DNA from: Rhodobacteraceae bacterium Araon29
GTDB lineage: Bacteria; Pseudomonadota; Alphaproteobacteria; Rhodobacterales; Rhodobacteraceae
Assembly: GCA_039640505.1 (NCBI GenBank)
Contig: CP046865.1
Location: forward strand, 434,001-498,000
DNA: 64,000 nt
Direction of reading: 5' to 3'
Shown here: one piece after another, positions 26,405-33,953 of the stretch
Position numbering within the stretch: the first letter of the stretch is position 1
Layout: every line of letters starts with the position of its first letter
Made by a program: the position numbers and the translations under genes
Notes under the pieces: generated by a model
Databases searched by the model: none
What the model was told of the DNA's origin: nothing
The model's input: only the letters and a program-made list of their open reading frames with translations

Positions 26405-27430
26405 TTAAACCCCCCAGGTATCACTTAGTTTATAGCCTTCTGGCCATGGATCGCTGGGATCAAGCCAATGGTGGTGGTGCCCGGTGATCCACGCGCGCCC
26501 TGATATTTCCGGAATAATCGCAGAGTGACCACCAAGTTGAAGGGTCTCGGCAATCCGGCCGCTAAAGCGTGATCCAATAATGGATCGGGCTTCAAAGCTT
26601 TGCCCCTGCTGCATCTGGCCGCGTGCATGCAGCACCGCCATTCGCGCCGACACCGCAGTGCCTGTGGGTGAGCGGTCAATTTTACCGGGCTGTATTGTCA
26701 CGGCCGAGCGCGCCGAAAGGCCATCGGGCGTTTGTTCAAGAGGCCCTGCAAAAAGGCAAAACGAAATATGCGTCCAGTCGGGCAGTTCGGGGTGCTCAAA
26801 CCCAAGCTGTTGATTTGCGGCTTGAGTGATTTTATTGCCCAGTCTGGCCAGATTGCGGGCTTCGCTTTCGACAATGTCAAAGCCCAAAGCGGCCGCATCC
26901 ACAATCACAAAGCTGTCACCGCCAAAGGCGGTATCCACGGATAGGCTGCCCAGTTCGGAAATTTCAAGGTCTGCATCCAGCCTATGGGCAAAGGACGGCA
27001 GGTTTTGAACCGTGATCCGCTCGGCTTTGCCATCACGGCACTCGGCGCGGACGCGCACCAAGCCGCCGGGGGCTTCAAGCGTCAGTTCGGTGACCGGCTC
27101 GCGCATCGGATGGCGGCCGCTTTCAAGCAGCACGGTTGCAACGCAGATGGAATTTGATCCTGACATCGGCGGCGTGTCTTCGGGTTCCATAATGATAAAA
27201 CCGGCATCTGCCTCGGGGTTTTTGGGCGGCACCAGCAGATTGACATGACGAAAAACACCGCCGCGCGGTTCATTGAGCATGAAATTGCGCAATTTCTGAT
27301 CTTGGGCGATGAACCGGCTTTGCGCCCATAGGGTATCACCCGGTGGCGGCTCTACGCCGCCGATGATGACATCGCCCACTTCGCCTTCGGCATGGGCCGA
27401 GATCACTTCGATTGAGGTTTTACTGTGCAT
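26405..27430 (-). CDS. proline racemase superfamily protein, trans-3-hydroxyproline dehydratase-like
   Basis: 341 aa, proline racemase fold. Racemases and 4-hydroxyproline epimerases use two cysteines; here the first position is Ser90 ([11 protein letters not shown]) and the second is Thr256 (DRSPTGTAV). Thr at the second site is the mark of trans-3-hydroxy-L-proline dehydratases such as human L3HYPDH, but those keep Cys at the first. The Ser/Thr pair therefore argues against racemase activity and suggests a dehydratase-like or new activity. The C-terminus [13 protein letters not shown] is the family's tail. Nine bases separate it from the enolase-superfamily gene upstream, so both are in one operon for hydroxyproline-type compounds. 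Confidence 0.85.
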   Translation of the reverse strand: MHSKTSIEVISAHAEGEVGDVIIGGVEPPPGDTLWAQSRFIAQDQKLRNFMLNEPRGGVFRHVNLLVPPKNPEADAGFIIMEPEDTPPMSGSNSICVATVLLESGRHPMREPVTELTLEAPGGLVRVRAECRDGKAERITVQNLPSFAHRLDADLEISELGSLSVDTAFGGDSFVIVDAAALGFDIVESEARNLARLGNKITQAANQQLGFEHPELPDWTHISFCLFAGPLEQTPDGLSARSAVTIQPGKIDRSPTGTAVSARMAVLHARGQMQQGQSFEARSIIGSRFSGRIAETLQLGGHSAIIPEISGRAWITGHHHHWLDPSDPWPEGYKLSDTWGV

Positions 27431-27439
27431 GGGCTGCCT

Positions 27440-28543
27440 TTAACTTACGGCTAGGACGGGTTTGCCGAGTACGTCGAAATTAGGCTCGATCCCAAGCCCT
27501 GGGGCATCGCTGGCGGTCATTTTTCCGTTCACGCGCTGCGGCGCACCTGCCGCAATTGAAACCGTTCCGTAACTGTTAAAGTCGGTTGCTGAAAAGCAAA
27601 ACTTCTGCGGTGTCGAGCGTGCTAAATGGGCAATTGCAGCGGTGGTTATATCGCCGCCCCATGTGTCTTCTATGGTCATGGGTATACCGGCTTCGACGCA
27701 AAGATCGCGCAATAGCTTTGCACGGCTCAAACCGCCAACTTTGGAAATTTTGAGGTTGATCACATCCATTGCGTCCTCGGATATCCCGCGCACCAGCGAG
27801 GATGTTCCGTCGATCACCTCATCCAAAACAAACGGCAATGTGGTGCGCCGGCGAACCGATAGGCTTTCTTCATAGCTCGGGCAGGGCTGTTCGATGTAAA
27901 CATCTAAATCAGCCACGGCGTTCACCACCCGTGCCGCGTCATGCTTGCTCCAACCTGTGTTGGCATCTGCAACCAATATATCGCTTGGCTTTAATATTGC
28001 GCGGGTTGCATGGATACGCTCGATATCCTCTGTTGCATCCCCGCCCACTTTGAGCTGAAATTTTGTGTAACCCTCAGCGCTATAGCCAGAAATTTTTTCC
28101 GCCATCTGCGAAGGGCTTTCCTGTGAAATTGCACGGTATAGCGCTACGTCTTCCTGCATTGCCCCGCCAAGAAGGGTGTAAACCGGAAGACCCGAATGCT
28201 TGCCCAATATATCCCAGCAGGCAATATCTATCGGGGCCTTTGCATAAGGATGGCCGCGCAAGGCATCATCCATCACCTGATTGATCAGCTGAATATTTGT
28301 GGGATCGCAGCCGATAAGATGCGGCGCAAGCTCGGCAAGACCGGCCCGAACACCGCGGGCAAAGGATGGCAAATAGGCCGATCCAAGCGGGCAGCATTCG
28401 GCATAACCACACAGGCCCTCATCGGTTTTTATCTCAACCACGGTGCTGTCAAAAACCGAAACCGAATTGCCATTGGACCAATTGTAACGGCCTTCCTTTA
28501 ATGGAAGATCTACTTGCCATGCGCTGATCTGCGTGATTTTCAT
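27440..28543 (-). CDS. enolase superfamily (mandelate racemase/muconate lactonizing) enzyme, cis-3-hydroxyproline dehydratase-like
   Basis: 367 aa from ATG 28543, which follows GGAGGGTGAG. It has an N-terminal capping domain (about 1-125) and a barrel with the catalytic KFQLKVG (Lys near 163-167), metal ligands in LVADANTGW and VYIEQP, and a second Lys in [10 protein letters not shown]. Enolase-superfamily members next to proline racemase-family dehydratases include cis-3-hydroxy-L-proline dehydratase and hydroxyproline-betaine epimerases. The neighbour favours the former, but the sequence alone does not separate them. First gene of the two-gene operon. Confidence 0.82.
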   Translation of the reverse strand: MKITQISAWQVDLPLKEGRYNWSNGNSVSVFDSTVVEIKTDEGLCGYAECCPLGSAYLPSFARGVRAGLAELAPHLIGCDPTNIQLINQVMDDALRGHPYAKAPIDIACWDILGKHSGLPVYTLLGGAMQEDVALYRAISQESPSQMAEKISGYSAEGYTKFQLKVGGDATEDIERIHATRAILKPSDILVADANTGWSKHDAARVVNAVADLDVYIEQPCPSYEESLSVRRRTTLPFVLDEVIDGTSSLVRGISEDAMDVINLKISKVGGLSRAKLLRDLCVEAGIPMTIEDTWGGDITTAAIAHLARSTPQKFCFSATDFNSYGTVSIAAGAPQRVNGKMTASDAPGLGIEPNFDVLGKPVLAVS

Positions 28544-28838
28544 CTCACCCTCCTGTGCGGTACTCAAAACCGTAAGTTGAAGTTCAAAGACTGTCGATAA
28601 AAAAGACCGTCCCTGCACGTTAATGTTCTAGATTATACGCGGCTCTATTTTGCTCAAAGCCCCAATAGGGCAGCCAATTGCCAACCAGTTTGCATCCTGA
28701 TCTGTGTGGTGATATGGTCTTTGGATCATTAAAATTTTGCTCTTTGGAACGGCGGCTTGTAATGGGATGCCTGCGACGCAAAACTGTCACAACAGAGTGA
28801 TTCATAGACATAGCCTATGCAATTAAAAGGATAAATAA

Positions 28839-29753
28839 ATGGTCAAAGAGTCCCCTACTTCAGAGAGCTGGCTTAGCGCTGAGATGGAAGAAACACTTGA
28901 TGACCTTTTTGAAAACGAGTTCAGCGAGCCGATGCTGAGCGATGAACTTCGCAAAGTCTACAAAGAAAAACAGCCAAGTGATCTCGGCCGTAGAACTTAT
29001 TATGAAAACCTTCTCCGTTTGCAAATCGAATTGATCAAACTGCAAGACTGGGTTGAAACCACCGGCTCAAAGGTGCTTATCATCTGCGAGGGCCGCGATA
29101 GTGCCGGCAAAGGAGGGGTGATCAAGCGGATTGTGCAACGCCTAAACCCGCGTGTGGCTCGTGTTGTGGCTTTGCCCAAACCCTCAGAGCGCGAGCAAAC
29201 GCAATGGTATTTTCAACGCTATGTGCCGCATTTGCCCGCTGGCGGTGAAATCGTTCTGTTTGACCGTTCATGGTATAACCGTGCAGGCGTTGAACGGGTC
29301 ATGGAGTTTGCCACCGAAGATCAGGTCGAGCAGTTTTTTCGCGATGTTCCAGAATTTGAACGTATGCTTGTAAGGTCCGGCATTATCGTTCTGAAGTACT
29401 GGTTTTCCATAACGGATGAAGAACAGCAACTGCGGTTTCTGACCCGCATTCATGATCCGATGAAGCAATGGAAGCTTTCGCCAATGGATCTTGAAAGCCG
29501 GATACGGTGGGAACAATACACCAAAGCCAAAGAAGAAATGTTTGCCCGTACAAACATAGATGAGGCGCCTTGGTATATTGTGGAAGGCAATGACAAGCGC
29601 CGTGAAAGGCTAAACTGTATCGAACATGTGCTGAGCAAAATACCTTATGATGAAGTGCCTTCTGACAAGGTCACGCTGCCCGAGCGGGTCTTTAATCCTG
29701 ATTATGAACGCCGCTTTTTGCCTGATGATTTATATGTTCCAAAAGTCTATTGA
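28839..29753 (+). CDS. ppk2: polyphosphate kinase 2
   Basis: 304 aa, transfers phosphate between polyphosphate and nucleotides. Walker A is GRDSAGKGG (about 85-93), Walker B/lid is FDRSWYNRAGVERVM (about 139-153), and the family residues KPSEREQTQWYFQRY lie between them. Its length and acidic N-terminal extension (about 50 residues before the kinase core) fit class I PPK2, which mainly phosphorylates nucleoside diphosphates. AAAGGA precedes ATG 28839. Monocistronic, convergent with the dehydratase gene. Confidence 0.93.
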   Translation: MVKESPTSESWLSAEMEETLDDLFENEFSEPMLSDELRKVYKEKQPSDLGRRTYYENLLRLQIELIKLQDWVETTGSKVLIICEGRDSAGKGGVIKRIVQRLNPRVARVVALPKPSEREQTQWYFQRYVPHLPAGGEIVLFDRSWYNRAGVERVMEFATEDQVEQFFRDVPEFERMLVRSGIIVLKYWFSITDEEQQLRFLTRIHDPMKQWKLSPMDLESRIRWEQYTKAKEEMFARTNIDEAPWYIVEGNDKRRERLNCIEHVLSKIPYDEVPSDKVTLPERVFNPDYERRFLPDDLYVPKVY

Positions 29754-29786
29754 GGTATCGGAAGTTCGACTGGCGTTGGGCATTGC

Positions 29787-30710
29787 CTATTGAAAAGGGT
29801 CGGGCGCTATATTTGCACCGCAGACCAATACCGCAATTTTTTCATCTTTTTCAGGTGTATATGCGCCGCTGGTCAAGGCCGCTAATGCTGTCGCGCCAGC
29901 CGGTTCCACCAGTTGGCGATGCGCTTTCCAAAGCAATCTTTGCGCCTCGGTGATTGCTTGATCTTCGACAAGAACCGATTGCATGGCGGTTTCTTTCGCT
30001 ACATCAAAGCAAATCTGCCCAATGCTCTTGGCCCCGAGGGCATTGGAGGCAACACCTGAAATGTCCACATCGACGGGCGCGCCGTTTTTGAGCGCAGAGT
30101 TCAAAGCACTGCAGGTTTTAGGTTCGACAGAGACCACTTTTCGCCGGCCGTTTAGCCAAGCGGCGACACCTGCGATTAACCCGCCGCCGCCCGCAGCCAC
30201 AAGAATCGTGTCGGCGGCCAATCCCTGATCTTCCCACTCAAAGGCCAATGACCCCTGACCGGCAACCGTTGCCACTGTGTCATAGGCATGAACCTGCTCT
30301 GCGCCGGTTTTCGCCTCCCATGCCAAGGCTTGCTCAAAGGCATTTGCATAGGCACCGGGAACAACCTGCAAATCCGCGCCAAGATCGCGGATCAAAGCAA
30401 TTTTTGAGGGCCCGGCAATTTCTGGCACATAAATACGGGCTGGATGCCCAAGCTGCTGCGCGGCATAGGCCACCGCTGCGCCATGATTTCCACCAGAGGC
30501 GGCTACAAGCCCTGCCGGTCCCGGGGTTTTTGTCAACAGAGTGTTGAACGCGCCGCGGGGCTTAAAGCTTCCGGTATGCTGCATCTGTTCGAATTTCACT
30601 TCGATCGGCCGTGAAAGCCCAAGCCCGGCGATCACTGCTGTTGGCGTGCGCAGCACATGGCCATTGATACGGGCGCTTGCGGCGCTGATCTCGTGATGCC
30701 AGTCGGTCAT
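29787..30710 (-). CDS. PLP-dependent threonine/serine dehydratase family enzyme
   Basis: 307 aa, fold type II PLP enzyme that removes water and ammonia from hydroxy-amino acids. The Schiff-base lysine is K50 in TGSFKPRGAFN, the asparagine loop SGGNHGAAV follows at about 83-91, and the phosphate loop is AAGGGGLIAG (about 172-181). It has no C-terminal ACT domain, so it is a catabolic or serine/threonine/hydroxyaspartate type rather than the feedback-regulated biosynthetic one. The ribosome binding site is a modest GAGG. It lies downstream of rpsU but is separated by a terminator. Confidence 0.88.
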   Translation of the reverse strand: MTDWHHEISAASARINGHVLRTPTAVIAGLGLSRPIEVKFEQMQHTGSFKPRGAFNTLLTKTPGPAGLVAASGGNHGAAVAYAAQQLGHPARIYVPEIAGPSKIALIRDLGADLQVVPGAYANAFEQALAWEAKTGAEQVHAYDTVATVAGQGSLAFEWEDQGLAADTILVAAGGGGLIAGVAAWLNGRRKVVSVEPKTCSALNSALKNGAPVDVDISGVASNALGAKSIGQICFDVAKETAMQSVLVEDQAITEAQRLLWKAHRQLVEPAGATALAALTSGAYTPEKDEKIAVLVCGANIAPDPFQ

Positions 30711-30839
30711 ACTATTGCCTCAACTCTATGTGGTTTCCCATTTCTTTACCCAAATTCTTATACGCAAACAATGGCCTATAAGGCTTTGGGCACCAGAGCG
30801 GGCATGACGGGCGGCATCTAGGGCACTGCATTAGGCAAC

Positions 30840-30873
30840 AAAAAACCCCCATGGAAATATCCTGGAGGTTTTT
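30840..30873 (-). terminator. Rho-independent terminator after rpsU
   Basis: On the minus strand a stem of about 14 pairs with one bulge (arms at 30860-30873 and 30840-30855) ends in a run of six T. It lies 23 bases past the rpsU stop. Confidence 0.85.
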
Positions 30874-30895
30874 GCATCTAGGTTTTGAACCTGAC

Positions 30896-31102
30896 TTAGC
30901 TCATGCCTTCGCGTTGGGCCTTTTTACGAGCCAACTTGCGGGCACGACGAATCGCTTCAGCTTTTTCACGCGCTTTTTTCTCAGACGGTTTTTCGAAATG
31001 CTGCTTGAGCTTCATTTCACGAAACACGCCTTCGCGTTGTAGCTTTTTCTTCAGGGCGCGAAGCGCCTGATCGACATTATTGTCGCGAACACTAACCTGC
31101 AT
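30896..31102 (-). CDS. rpsU: 30S ribosomal protein S21
   Basis: 68 aa, basic; start [20 protein letters not shown] and arginine-rich C-terminus as in S21. AAAGGTGGTG precedes ATG 31102. Single-gene unit with its own terminator; divergent from the coq9 operon. Confidence 0.97.
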   Translation of the reverse strand: MQVSVRDNNVDQALRALKKKLQREGVFREMKLKQHFEKPSEKKAREKAEAIRRARKLARKKAQREGMS

Positions 31103-31207
31103 GTGGTTGTCACCACCTTTCTAGTTTAAAGTTGCATAAAGTTGCAGGAGTTGGCCTAATAGCAAGACGCGCTACCCTTGTCTAGTGGCGATATAAGGAG
31201 ACTGGAT

Positions 31208-31900
31208 TTGACACAAAATGCGCATCAAGATGAAAATGCAAAGCTGTTAGAGGCGATTTTGCAGCACGTGCCCTTTGACGGCTGGTCGCAGATCTCTTTT
31301 CAGGCGGCCTGCAATGACTGCGGGATAGACCCATCAATTGCCCGTATTCAATGCCCCCGAGGGGCGCTGGATTTGGCTGTCATGTTTCATCAAGCGGGTG
31401 ATCAGGCGATGCAAGGACAATTGGATGACATGGATTTATCGGGCCTGAAGTTTCGCGAAAAGGTCACGGCGGCAGTGCGGGCGCGGATTGAGGTTATTTC
31501 CGATAAAGAAGCTGTTAGGCGGGGATCGACGTTGTTTTCATTGCCGCAAAACGCGCTCGAAGGCGCGAGCTTGATTTGGGGCACAAGCGATGCAATTTGG
31601 AACTATCTCGAAGATACCTCTGCCGATATAAACTGGTACACTAAACGCGCCAGTTTGAGCGCGGTCTATGGCGCTTGCATCCTATATTGGCTGGGTGATG
31701 ATAGCCTTGAGCAACAGGCGACATGGGATTTTCTGGATCGCCGCATAGACAATGTGATGCAGTTTGAAAAGGCAAAAGCCGAAATCAACAAAAATGCGGC
31801 GTTTAAGCAATTGCTGGCCGGACCACTTTGGTTGGCCAGCAAAATAAAAGCACCTTCGACAAAGCCGGGAATGACTTTGCCGGGGCAGTGGCGTAATTGA
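31208..31900 (+). CDS. COQ9 family ubiquinone biosynthesis protein
   Basis: 230 aa. COQ9 proteins bind isoprenoid lipids and assist ubiquinone hydroxylation. The C-terminal family region (WYTKRASLSAVYGACILYWL, about 135-160) includes the helix that binds lipid; the N-terminal half is a TetR-like fold. The start is set at TTG 31208, because AAGGAG lies 7 bases upstream; the frame opens earlier at 31178 without support. It is followed by a quinone oxidoreductase gene 16 bases downstream. Confidence 0.88.
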   Translation: MTQNAHQDENAKLLEAILQHVPFDGWSQISFQAACNDCGIDPSIARIQCPRGALDLAVMFHQAGDQAMQGQLDDMDLSGLKFREKVTAAVRARIEVISDKEAVRRGSTLFSLPQNALEGASLIWGTSDAIWNYLEDTSADINWYTKRASLSAVYGACILYWLGDDSLEQQATWDFLDRRIDNVMQFEKAKAEINKNAAFKQLLAGPLWLASKIKAPSTKPGMTLPGQWRN

Positions 31901-31916
31901 AATTAAAGGCGTTGAA

Positions 31917-32906
31917 ATGACTAACCCTATGCGGGCGATCGAAATAAGCCAAGCGGGCGGCCCCGAGGTGCTAAGCCTGTGCGAGCGTCCGGTTCCAACG
32001 CCTGCCCATGGGCAGGTGGTTCTCAAACTGGCCTATGCTGGGGTAAACCGGCCCGATGCATTGCAGCGCGCGGGGCTTTATAATCCGCCCAAAGGCGCCA
32101 GTGATCTGCCCGGTCTTGAAGCCTCTGGCACTGTGGCCGCCGTGGGCAGCGGTGTGACCGACTTGAAAATCGGTGATACGGTCTGCGCCCTTTTGCCCGG
32201 CGGCGGCTATGCTGAATATGCCGCCACACCTGCGGCCCATTGTCTACGGGTCCCACAGGGGTTGGATCTGCGCTCTGCTGCCTGCCTACCCGAGACATAC
32301 TTTACCGTCTGGACCAATATGTTCATGCGCGGCGGCTTGCAAGCTGGCGAGCGGTTCTTGGTGCATGGGGGCTCTTCCGGTATTGGGACAACGGCCATTC
32401 AACTTGCCTCTGCCTTTGGCGCGCGGGTCTTTGCCACCGCTGGATCGGCGGAAAAATGTGATGCCTGCACCGCACTTGGCGCCGAGCGGGCAATCAATTA
32501 CCGCAATGATGATTTTGTTGAAGCAATCAAAGAAGAGGGCGGCGCCAATTTGATATTGGATATGGTAGGGGGTGATTATATCCCGCGCAATATCCGCGCC
32601 TTAGCCGATGATGGCCGTCTGGTGCAGATTGCCTTTTTGCAAGGTTCAAAGGTTGAGTTGAATTTTGCCCAAGTGATGACCCGCAGATTAACCATCACCG
32701 GCAGCACGCTGCGGCCGCAATCTGACCTTGCCAAAGCCACTATCGCTGAGCAGCTGCTTAAAAACGTCTGGCCGCTTTTGGATCAGGGCCGGTTGCATCC
32801 GGTCATCGACAGCACCTTTGATCTTACCCAAGCTGCTGAGGCCCACGCCCGCATGGAAAGCAGCGCCCATATTGGAAAGATCGTATTAGAGGTTGCTGGA
32901 GAGTGA
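31917..32906 (+). CDS. NAD(P)H-quinone oxidoreductase (MDR family, PIG3/QOR-like)
   Basis: 329 aa, zinc-free medium-chain dehydrogenase/reductase. The start MRAIEISQAGGPEVLSL is typical of QOR, followed by AGVNRPDALQRAGLY and the nucleotide motif HGGSSGIGTTAIQLASAFG (about 144-162). The C-terminal TFDLTQAAEAHARMESSAHIGKIVLEV is the family tail. Cotranscribed with coq9, consistent with quinone metabolism. AAAGG precedes ATG 31917. Confidence 0.92.
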   Translation: MTNPMRAIEISQAGGPEVLSLCERPVPTPAHGQVVLKLAYAGVNRPDALQRAGLYNPPKGASDLPGLEASGTVAAVGSGVTDLKIGDTVCALLPGGGYAEYAATPAAHCLRVPQGLDLRSAACLPETYFTVWTNMFMRGGLQAGERFLVHGGSSGIGTTAIQLASAFGARVFATAGSAEKCDACTALGAERAINYRNDDFVEAIKEEGGANLILDMVGGDYIPRNIRALADDGRLVQIAFLQGSKVELNFAQVMTRRLTITGSTLRPQSDLAKATIAEQLLKNVWPLLDQGRLHPVIDSTFDLTQAAEAHARMESSAHIGKIVLEVAGE

Positions 32907-33120
32907 CAACCTTTAGGTGTGTTTTTTTCTCTTTAACAAGCCAGAGGAAGTAAAGACCAATTTCTTCACGTTTTTTATATTCAGATAACTGTTGTTAATA
33001 CACAAATGCCATAATTTTGCTTTAGTTTTGAAGCAATATTTTGGGGCTAATTTTATTTGCTGGCGGGAACATTTAAAGTTGTCCGCTTTTATCAATGCAT
33101 TTTAACTGGATTATGAGTAT

Positions 33121-33918
33121 ATGAAAAAGCCCTGCCTCTTGATAATGGTCCCAAATACCGGGATGGTTCACACGGAGTTCATGAAATCAATAATTGGCTT
33201 AACCCAGAGCCTTAAAACAAAAAACATAGCCTTTGCTATGAAAACGGTTGAGTTTTCAGATATTGTGATGTCGCGGAACTACCTGATGTCATATTTTTTA
33301 TCCCATGAAAAGTTTAGCCATGGCTTATTTATTGACAGCGACTTGTCCTTCGTACCCGAGCAGTTTTACCGGTTATTTGATTTTGATGAAGAGTTTGTCG
33401 CGGCAGTCTACCCTGACCGGCGATTTACGGATGGGATTATGAAAGCTCTTTGGAAAGGGCAGAAAGAGACCCCAAAGGATCGTAGCGAATTAGAAATGAT
33501 CCATGACACCGTTTCTCGCGCCATGCATTATTTGCTCGCAAAAGGCTTGGGCCCAAATACAGAAATACCAGCAGATCAAAAAGATGGTTTTCACACTACG
33601 GCTACAATCGCGGGTGGTTTTAGCCTTTTGAAGCGTGAGGTTCCGGAAAAAATGGTACAAGAGGGTGTAGCACAGAATTTGCCGCGCTCAGGCACGTTTA
33701 AAATATATCAGGACGCTCCTCGGTTTGCTGATTTTTTCTCACATTTACCAACTGAAGAAAACCAAGCTTTGTTGGGTGAGGATCAGAGCTTTTGCAAACG
33801 ATGGGTGCAAGGCTGTGGTGGCAAAATCTGGGTGGATGGCGCATCAAGAATTACGCATCATGGTAACTATGCATTTCGTGGTGATTATTCCAAATCCAAC
33901 CAGAATGTCATTTCCTAG
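33121..33918 (+). CDS. GT-A fold glycosyltransferase-like protein
   Basis: 265 aa. The metal-binding DxD-type motif HGLFIDSDLSFVP (about 75-87) follows a Rossmann-like N-terminus, and the C-terminal QSFCKRWVQGCGGKIWVDG resembles family 2/62 glycosyltransferases. There is no signal peptide, so it is cytosolic or membrane-associated, perhaps in surface polysaccharide synthesis. It sits alone in an AT-rich patch (long intergenic to its left, 32907-33120) and uses more AT-rich codons than its neighbours, so it may have been acquired. It is convergent with the minus-strand demethylase operon. Acceptor and donor unknown. Confidence 0.7.
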   Translation: MKKPCLLIMVPNTGMVHTEFMKSIIGLTQSLKTKNIAFAMKTVEFSDIVMSRNYLMSYFLSHEKFSHGLFIDSDLSFVPEQFYRLFDFDEEFVAAVYPDRRFTDGIMKALWKGQKETPKDRSELEMIHDTVSRAMHYLLAKGLGPNTEIPADQKDGFHTTATIAGGFSLLKREVPEKMVQEGVAQNLPRSGTFKIYQDAPRFADFFSHLPTEENQALLGEDQSFCKRWVQGCGGKIWVDGASRITHHGNYAFRGDYSKSNQNVIS

Positions 33919-33921
33919 GTG

Positions 33922-33948
33922 AGCGGCCATAGGTACTTTTAGGTCGCT
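33922..33948. terminator. weak stem-loop between convergent genes
   Basis: AGCGGCC (33922-33928) pairs with GGTCGCT (33942-33948), with one G-T pair, around a 13-base loop, between the glycosyltransferase stop and the operon's end. No T-run, so it is at best a weak bidirectional terminator. Confidence 0.3.
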
Positions 33949-33953
33949 TAGAA

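Noticed and set aside
28620-28811. 63-codon frame on the minus strand in the gap before ppk2
   Set aside because: No ribosome binding site, odd composition, and ends just before the enolase-superfamily gene's leader; likely chance.
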